Notes under the pieces: generated by a model | Database searches by the model: none | Told to the model about the DNA's origin: nothing | What the model saw: the letters and a program-made list of their open reading frames with translations, nothing else | Made by a program: the position numbers and the translations under genes | Shown: piece by piece, positions 58,033-64,000 of the stretch | Position numbering within the stretch: the first letter of the stretch is position 1 | Layout of the letters: every line of letters begins with the position of its first letter | Origin: Deltaproteobacteria bacterium | Lineage (GTDB): Bacteria > Myxococcota_A > UBA9160 > SMWR01 | Reading direction: 5' to 3' | DNA: 64,000 bases | Assembly: GCA_019310965.1 (NCBI GenBank) | Contig: JAFDDG010000002.1 | Coordinates: 30,817 to 94,816, forward strand

Positions 58033-58045
58033 ATACGCAGCGTAT
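58033..58045. promoter_or_regulatory. Candidate operator, perfect palindrome ATACG-CAG-CGTAT
   Basis: Upstream of plus-strand caiB gene; same motif as at 9.9 kb. Confidence 0.6.
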
Positions 58046-58093
58046 AGTATCTGCTGCCCGCGGCAGCGGCCGCGATGCAGGAGGCAAACTGGC

Positions 58094-59344
58094 GTGCGCA
58101 TCGGAAACACCCTCCCGGCGGCCGACCCGGCCGTGCGACGCCCCCTCGAGGGCCTGCGCATCCTGGCCCTCGAGCAGATGCAGGCGCTGCCGTTCGCCAC
58201 CCAGCTGCTGGCGTACCTGGGGGCGGACGTGACCAAGGTCGAGCATCCGGAGCACGGCGACACGGGTCGCGGTGCCACCCCGCGCGTCGTCGACCACACC
58301 GGACGCGAGGTCGGAGCCACCTACCTGCGCAACAACCTCGGCAAGCGCAGCGTCGGCATCGACCTCAAGAGCGAAGCCGGCCGCGACCTCGTCCTGCGCA
58401 TGGCGTCCCACTTCGACGTGGTGGCGGAGAACTTCAAGGCCGGCAGCCTCGACGCGTTGGGGCTCGGCTACGCGGACGTCCACGCGCTGGCACCCCGGGT
58501 CATCTACGCGTCGATCTCGGGCTTCGGCAACCTGCGCCCTTCACCCTACAAGCGCTGGCCGGCCTACGGACCGATCGCCGAAGCGATGGGAGGCCTGCTC
58601 GAGCCGAACCGCAAGGGCGACGACCCGCCGGGCGTCGTACCGGCCCAGGGCCTCGGCGACAATGCCACCGCCCTCTACTGCATCATCGGCATTCTCTCGG
58701 CCCTGCGCCAACGCGACCAGACCGGCAAGGGCCAGCACGTCGACGTCGCCATGTACGACAGCATGATCGCGATGGCGGACATGACACCGCAGCTGCACTC
58801 GCTCGGCGCGGACGCGAGCCACGCGGCGGCCGGGCGCACCGCCATCGTGGGAGCCTTCCGCGCCCGGGACGGCTACTTCGTGATCGCCGTCTTCCGCGAG
58901 CACCACTTCGAGAGACTCGCGAAATCCATCGGCAAGCCCGAGTGGGTGGGCAGCCCCGAGTTCGCCACCCGCGACGACTGGGCGCGCAACATCGAGCCGA
59001 TCGTACGTCCCGCCATCGAAGCCTGGGCCCGCGACAAGACCAAGCTCGAGGCGGCGCGCCTGTTCGCCGAGCAGGGCATCGCGGCTGGACCTTCGAACAC
59101 GGGACGGGATCTCGTCGACGACCCGCACGTGGCAGCCCACGACATGCTGATCGAGGTGCCCATCCCCGATCGCGAGCCGATGCTGCTCGCCGGCAATCCG
59201 ATCAAGCTCTCCAGCACACCGGAAGGGCTCGTGCGCAGCTTCCCCGGGCTCGGCGAGCATACCGACGAGGTTCTGCGCGAGGTTCTGGCACTCAGCGACG
59301 ACGAGATCTCGGAATTGCACAGCACGGGCGTCATCGGCCCCTGA
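58094..59344 (+). CDS. CaiB/BaiF family (class III) CoA-transferase
   Basis: GTG start after AGGAGG; LEGLRILALEQMQALPFATQLLAYLGADVTKVEHPEHGDTGRG, NLGKRSVGIDLKSEAGRDLVLRMASHFDVVAENFKAGSLDALGLGY. Confidence 0.93.
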   Translation: MRIGNTLPAADPAVRRPLEGLRILALEQMQALPFATQLLAYLGADVTKVEHPEHGDTGRGATPRVVDHTGREVGATYLRNNLGKRSVGIDLKSEAGRDLVLRMASHFDVVAENFKAGSLDALGLGYADVHALAPRVIYASISGFGNLRPSPYKRWPAYGPIAEAMGGLLEPNRKGDDPPGVVPAQGLGDNATALYCIIGILSALRQRDQTGKGQHVDVAMYDSMIAMADMTPQLHSLGADASHAAAGRTAIVGAFRARDGYFVIAVFREHHFERLAKSIGKPEWVGSPEFATRDDWARNIEPIVRPAIEAWARDKTKLEAARLFAEQGIAAGPSNTGRDLVDDPHVAAHDMLIEVPIPDREPMLLAGNPIKLSSTPEGLVRSFPGLGEHTDEVLREVLALSDDEISELHSTGVIGP

Positions 59345-59522
59345 TCGCGCGACTCAGGGCGGATCGAGGCGCAGCCGCCGGCCCTCGATCTCAATTTCCG
59401 GATAACGAGGCTCCACGGTCTCGAACGCTCCGGAGCCGACTGCCGCGGCCATCACTCGCAGCTCGGTCACGCCTATGGCTTCACGCGAGCACGCGAGCAT
59501 GGCCCCCCGAAGTCAGGTCGCT

Positions 59523-60731
59523 TCAATCGCGTCGCAACAACAGACAACCACCGAGCGGTCCTCCTCCCGCGGCAGCCACTGCCACTCTCGGGTCGCCGGG
59601 CACCTGTCGCTCGCCCCCTTCGCCCCAGAGCTGCACGCAGGCCTCGTGCAGGAAGCCGTAGCCGTGCAGGCGTCCGGCAGAGAGCTGACCACCATGGGTG
59701 TTGAGCGGAAGCTCGCCGTTGCGGGCGATGCGCGCGCCGCCTTCGACGAAGGCACCACCCTCGCCCTTTCCGCAGAAACCCAGCGCCTCGAGCCACGCCA
59801 GCGCGATGAAGCTGAAGCCATCGTAGAGCTCCGCGACGTCAACATCGGCGGGCTTCAGGTCCGTGCGCTCCCAGAGCATGGCGCCGGCATCGCGCAGCGC
59901 CATCGTCGTCAGGTCGTCGAACTGGTCCCATGAAGGCCGCCCGCGCAGAGCCGAGCCCACCGACTCGACCCACAGCGCCGGCTTCCGGCAATCGCGAGCG
60001 GCCTCCGTGCTCGACACGACGACGGCGGTCGCACCGTCGACGGGCACATCGCAGTCGTAGAGGCAGAACGGGGTCGAGATCATCCGCGCCGAGAGATAGT
60101 CGTCGAGGCTCATGGGTTCGCGGTAGATCGCCTTCGGATTGAGTGCCGCGTTGCTGCGTGCGTTGAGGGCGATTTGTGCCAGCTGCTCGCGAGTGGTGCC
60201 GTACTCGTAGAAATGGCGCTGGGCAGACATTGCGATCCAGTTCGCGGCGGAGTACGAACGAAATGGAAGCGTGAACTCCATCATTCCGCTCATGCGCGGA
60301 GCCCTGCCGGAGCCACCCTCCTCCCCAGGGAGTCCGAGCCCCTGGCGCCCGCCCTTGCCCTGGGCCGTGCCCTCCCACACGGAGCGAAAGACCAGCACAT
60401 GCTTCACCACGCCGGTCGCAACAGCCATGCAGGCATTGATCACCGCACCGAGCTGCCCCGGCTGTTCCGGGCCGCCGTCGAACCAGTCGAGCTCGAGCCG
60501 CAGCGCGTCGTGCACCTCGCTGATGCCGGCGCCGGAAAAGCCCCTCGGCGTGCCGACATTTCCCGGATACGTCGCGAGCCCGTCGATGTCCTGGCGGCTG
60601 AGCCCCGCATCCTCGATGGCTGCGATGCACGCGTCGAGGGTGAGCTCGAGCGGATCGCGGCCCAGGCGACGCCCGACTTGCGACTGAGCGGCCCCTGTAA
60701 TGCACGCGCGGCGGGCGAGGCCTTCGGTCAT
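59523..60731 (-). CDS. Thiolase, Ltp2-like
   Basis: DVAELYDGFSFIALAWLEALGFCGKGEGGAFVEGG, GELPLNTHGGQLSAGRLHGYGFLHE resemble Ltp2. Confidence 0.85.
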   Translation of the reverse strand: MTEGLARRACITGAAQSQVGRRLGRDPLELTLDACIAAIEDAGLSRQDIDGLATYPGNVGTPRGFSGAGISEVHDALRLELDWFDGGPEQPGQLGAVINACMAVATGVVKHVLVFRSVWEGTAQGKGGRQGLGLPGEEGGSGRAPRMSGMMEFTLPFRSYSAANWIAMSAQRHFYEYGTTREQLAQIALNARSNAALNPKAIYREPMSLDDYLSARMISTPFCLYDCDVPVDGATAVVVSSTEAARDCRKPALWVESVGSALRGRPSWDQFDDLTTMALRDAGAMLWERTDLKPADVDVAELYDGFSFIALAWLEALGFCGKGEGGAFVEGGARIARNGELPLNTHGGQLSAGRLHGYGFLHEACVQLWGEGGERQVPGDPRVAVAAAGGGPLGGCLLLRRD

Positions 60732-61147
60732 GCCGGATCCTCACGCGGCTCGAAGAGCGGAATCCAGACATCTTCGTGCTTCTCGAACACCACCTGCACC
60801 GGCATGCCGATGCTGACACGCTCCGCCGGACAGTGGACGATGTTGGTCATCAAGCGCAATCCGCGCTGCTCCTCGATCTCGACGATCGCGATGCAATAGG
60901 GGTGGTCGGGAGACGGCACCCACGGCTGATGGTTCAACGTGAAGGTCAGCACCGTGGCGCGCCCCGAGACGGCGGCCGGAGCGAGCTGCTTGCCGAGGCA
61001 GTCCGGACACACCGGCTGCGGCGGGTGGATGAAGCTCCGGCAGGGCTCGCAGCGCAGGAAGCGCAGCTCACCGTGTTCGCCCCCCTGCCAGAAATGCCGG
61101 TTGCGGTCGCTGAGCCGCGGCAACAGCCGGAAGGGCTTGTCGGCCAT
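60728..61147 (-). CDS. DUF35 zinc ribbon-OB fold protein, partner of the adjacent thiolase
   Basis: FLRCEPCRSFIHPPQPVCPDCLGKQLAPAAVSGRATVLTFTLNHQ; overlaps thiolase start. Confidence 0.9.
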   Translation of the reverse strand: MADKPFRLLPRLSDRNRHFWQGGEHGELRFLRCEPCRSFIHPPQPVCPDCLGKQLAPAAVSGRATVLTFTLNHQPWVPSPDHPYCIAIVEIEEQRGLRLMTNIVHCPAERVSIGMPVQVVFEKHEDVWIPLFEPREDPA

Positions 61148-61212
61148 GGGCGCAGGCTACGGGACGCTCCGGTGCGCCGCCAATTCGCAGACCGCGGTAG
61201 ACTGCCCGCGCC

Positions 61213-62091
61213 ATGAACGTCGCTTTTCTCGGGCTCGGTGTGATGGGCGGCCCGATGGCCGGGCATCTCGCGAGCGCAGGCCATCGCGTCAGCGTGTACA
61301 ACCGCACGCGCTCGCGCGCCGAAGACTGGGCGCGCGAGCACGCGGGCTCGATCGCAGCAACACCCGCCGAGGCCACTCGGGGCGCCGAACTCGTCTTCGC
61401 GTGCGTCGGCAACGACGACGACGTCCGCGCGATCACGCTGGCGCCGGGGGGCGCGTTCGAGGCGCTCGAGCCGCAGGCCATCTTCGTCGACCACACGACC
61501 GACTCGGCGACACTCGCCCGCGAGCTCGACGCCGCGGCACGCGCCCGCGGCGCCGGCTGCCTCGACGCGCCGGTGTCCGGCGGCCAGTCCGGCGCGGAGC
61601 AGGGCCGCCTCACGGTGATGGTGGGAGGTGAGCTCGCGGCGTTCGATCGCGCGCGCCCGGCGATGGAGGCCTACGCGCGCAAGCTCGTCCACCTGGGGCC
61701 CACCGGCAGTGGCCAGCTGGCCAAGATGGTGAACCAGATCTGCATCGCCGGTACGCTGCAAGGGCTCGCCGAGGGCCTGCACTTCGCGAAGCAGGCCGGG
61801 CTCGACGCGCACGCCGTCGTCGACGCGATCTCGCAGGGCGCCGCACAGAGCTGGCAGATGGACAACCGGGCAGCCACGATGCTGGAAGGCCGGTACGACT
61901 TCGGCTTCGCCGTCGAGTGGATGCGCAAGGATCTCGGCCTTGCCCTGGATGAATCCCGGCGCAACGGAGCGAAGCTCGAGCTCGCGGAACTCGTGGCCGA
62001 GTTCTACGCGGAAGTCGATGCCCAGGGCGGCAGGCGCTGGGACACCTCGAGCCTGCTGGCACGGCTCTCGTCCCCCGACGGCGAGCGCTGA
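61213..62091 (+). CDS. 3-hydroxyisobutyrate dehydrogenase-like NAD(P)-dependent oxidoreductase
   Basis: VAFLGLGVMGGPMAGHLASAGHRVSVYNRT, FVDHTTDSATLARELD, GCLDAPVSGGQSGAEQGRLTVMVGG. Confidence 0.93.
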   Translation: MNVAFLGLGVMGGPMAGHLASAGHRVSVYNRTRSRAEDWAREHAGSIAATPAEATRGAELVFACVGNDDDVRAITLAPGGAFEALEPQAIFVDHTTDSATLARELDAAARARGAGCLDAPVSGGQSGAEQGRLTVMVGGELAAFDRARPAMEAYARKLVHLGPTGSGQLAKMVNQICIAGTLQGLAEGLHFAKQAGLDAHAVVDAISQGAAQSWQMDNRAATMLEGRYDFGFAVEWMRKDLGLALDESRRNGAKLELAELVAEFYAEVDAQGGRRWDTSSLLARLSSPDGER

Positions 62092-62290
62092 TCAGCCGCA
62101 CGCCGTAGAGCGACGCCAGCCTGCATCGGAGATTTCCCGAAGGAATCCGCTGCTGAGGCAGGTCGTTTGCTTGCAGCCGCACAGCACCTGTCCAGCACCA
62201 ACGAGTCCCGGGTGACGTCTATCACCAAGTTGCAGCGCCGCCAGGCCGACACCCATACGGACGGCAAGCGACCGTCCCGGAGGCAACAGG

Positions 62291-63019
62291 GTGGCCAAGA
62301 GTGCGATCGCGATCCTCGACTCGGGCAGCCCGGCCATGCGCCGACTGGGCACGCGGCTGCGACAGCTGGGCTACGGAGTGCTGCCGTGCAAGGCGCCGGA
62401 CCAGGCGGAGCGGCTGCTGCGGGCGCGCGGGCCCGACGTCGCGAGCGTCATCCTGCCGGTGGATCTTCCCACCTTCGATCTGAGCACGGCGCTGCGCTTC
62501 ATGCGCAGGCTCGAGCCCAGCGGAGAGCTGACCTTCGTCGCCACCGGGCAGCGACCAGACGCCGAAGCGCGCGCACTGCTGCGCGGCGCCGGCATCGAAT
62601 TCGCGCTGTGGGAGCCGGCGGACGATCACACACTGCGTTTCCAGATCAATCGCGCCCTGGCCTCCTCGCGGATCGTCCTCGGCGACCGCTCGCTGCTGCG
62701 CGCGCCGGCCGACTGGCCGATCGCGATCTACGCCGGCACGCGGCGCAAGCCGGCGCGCGTGTATTCGCTTTCGGCCGGTGGCTGCTACCTCGCCACGTGG
62801 CGCCCCAACATTCCCGGCGCGCGAGTCGTCATGGACCTGCCGATGGCCGACGGCCCTGTGCGCGTCGGCGGGCAAGTCGTCATGGCCAACGTCCCGGGTG
62901 ATTTCATGCGCCAGAACCTCCCAGTGGGCATGGGCATGTGCTTCCGCAACCTCCCGCACGAGATAGAGACCGCACTGTCCGCGTGGGCCGACCAACGCCA
63001 GGAAGCCCTCGGCTTCTAG
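62291..63019 (+). CDS. Pseudo-receiver plus PilZ-like domain protein
   Basis: IAILDSGSPAMRRLGTRLRQLGYGVLPCKAPDQAERLL receiver-like; ARVYSLSAGGCYLATWRPNIPGARVVMDLPMADGPVRVGGQVVMAN PilZ-like. Confidence 0.65.
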   Translation: MAKSAIAILDSGSPAMRRLGTRLRQLGYGVLPCKAPDQAERLLRARGPDVASVILPVDLPTFDLSTALRFMRRLEPSGELTFVATGQRPDAEARALLRGAGIEFALWEPADDHTLRFQINRALASSRIVLGDRSLLRAPADWPIAIYAGTRRKPARVYSLSAGGCYLATWRPNIPGARVVMDLPMADGPVRVGGQVVMANVPGDFMRQNLPVGMGMCFRNLPHEIETALSAWADQRQEALGF

Positions 63020-63028
63020 CGATTTGGC

Positions 63029-63113
63029 GGGGACGCCCCTGCCTCTTGCCTTTTCGGCCAGGCGGCACACATCTCGAGCGGCCTCTGAATAGGCAAGAGG
63101 CAAGGGCGTCCCC
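63029..63113. repeat. REP-like imperfect inverted repeat
   Basis: Arms GGGGACGCCCCTGCCTCTTGCC (63029-63050) and GGCAAGAGGCAAGGGCGTCCCC (63092-63113), 22 nt with one mismatch, 41-nt spacer. Confidence 0.7.
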
Positions 63114-63134
63114 GGTTGCTGCTAATCTTCCGCC

Positions 63135-64000
63135 GTGAACCGCGACGCGATGATCGACGCGCTATCGGCGGGCGAGGCCTTCGACGTGCTGGTGATCGGT
63201 GGTGGAGCGACCGGTCTCGGCTGCGCGGTCGACGCGACGAGCCGGGGTTGCCGGACGGCTCTGCTCGAAGCAGTTGATTTTGCCAAGGGCACGTCGAGCC
63301 GCAGCACCAAGCTGGTGCACGGCGGCGTTCGCTACCTGCAGCAGGGCAACATCGGACTCGTTCTCGAAGCCCTGCGCGAGCGCGGCAATCTGTGTCGCAA
63401 CGCGCCGCACCTGGTGCACGACCTGGCATTCGTCGTGCCGCGCTACAGGTGGTGGGAAGGCCCCTTCTACGGCGTGGGGCTCAAGATGTACGACGCCCTG
63501 GCGCGGGATCGCAAGATCGCACCGAGCGTGATCCTCGACCGCGAAGAGACGCTGCGCGAGATCCCGAACGTGGAGCCCAACGAGTTGATGGGCGGTGTGC
63601 GCTACCACGACGCGCAGTTCGACGACGCGCGCATGGCACTGTCGCTCGCGCGAACCGCTGCTGACCACGGCGGAGTCGTCGTCAACCACACGCGCGTCGT
63701 CGAGTTCGTGAAGGAAGCCGGCCAGGTGTGTGGGGTCGTCGCAATCGATGCCGAGACCGGCCGCGAACTGCGTATCCACGCGCGGGTCGTAATCAACGCC
63801 ACCGGCGTCTTCGCCGACAATTTGCGCCGCCTCGACGACCCCGAGGCCAACGTCACCACGACTCCCAGCCAAGGCGTACACCTCGTGCTCGATCGCTCCT
63901 TCCAGCCCAGCGACAGCGCGCTGATGGTGCCCCGCACCGACGACGGGCGCGTGCTCTTCATGATCCCGTGGCACGACAAGGTGCTGGTCGGCACCACCGA
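63135..64000 (+). CDS. glpD: FAD-dependent glycerol-3-phosphate dehydrogenase, truncated by window end
   Basis: Open frame from GTG 63135 not listed in the track; FDVLVIGGGATGLGCAVDATSRGCRTALLEAVDFAKGTSSRSTKLVHGGVRYLQQGN. Confidence 0.9.
   Translation, partial: MNRDAMIDALSAGEAFDVLVIGGGATGLGCAVDATSRGCRTALLEAVDFAKGTSSRSTKLVHGGVRYLQQGNIGLVLEALRERGNLCRNAPHLVHDLAFVVPRYRWWEGPFYGVGLKMYDALARDRKIAPSVILDREETLREIPNVEPNELMGGVRYHDAQFDDARMALSLARTAADHGGVVVNHTRVVEFVKEAGQVCGVVAIDAETGRELRIHARVVINATGVFADNLRRLDDPEANVTTTPSQGVHLVLDRSFQPSDSALMVPRTDDGRVLFMIPWHDKVLVGTT

Noticed and set aside
1-64000. CRISPR arrays, rRNA, tRNA or insertion sequences
   Set aside because: No regular direct repeats, RNA gene signatures or transposase ORFs were seen by eye; a tRNAscan/ISfinder run would be needed to be certain.

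Overview
High-GC bacterial window, almost fully coding, with about 60 supported CDS. No rRNA, tRNA, CRISPR array or transposase was seen. The host is probably Gram-negative: GreB, a Tat-exported HiPIP and a PilZ protein are present. The lineage cannot be fixed from this sequence. The central feature is a near-complete gene set for catabolism of steroid C/D rings (HIP, the propanoate side-product of ring A/B cleavage). It resembles the mycobacterial KstR2 regulon: fadD3, fadE30, ipdF (8.3-11.9 kb), an Rv3548c-type SDR, fadA6, two short FadE32/33-like ACADs, fadE31, echA20, ipdC, ipdB and ipdA (16.2-25.1 kb). Around it lie extra acyl-CoA ligases, acyl-CoA dehydrogenase pairs, thiolase/DUF35 (Ltp2-ChsH2-like) modules, MaoC hydratases, CaiB-type CoA-transferases, enoyl-CoA hydratases, SDRs and F420/deazaflavin-type oxidoreductases. 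I found a shared palindrome, ATACG-N3-CGTAT, in three divergent intergenic regions: fadD3/fadE30, ipdA/fadD and caiB/caiB. It is a candidate operator for an unseen TetR-type regulator. Other points include an HMG-CoA-synthase-like/DUF35 fusion that appears to lack the nucleophilic Cys, an EF-hand/esterase fusion, a pseudo-receiver/PilZ protein and a REP-like inverted repeat before glpD. Gene names rest on remembered family sequences compared by eye; no search was run.
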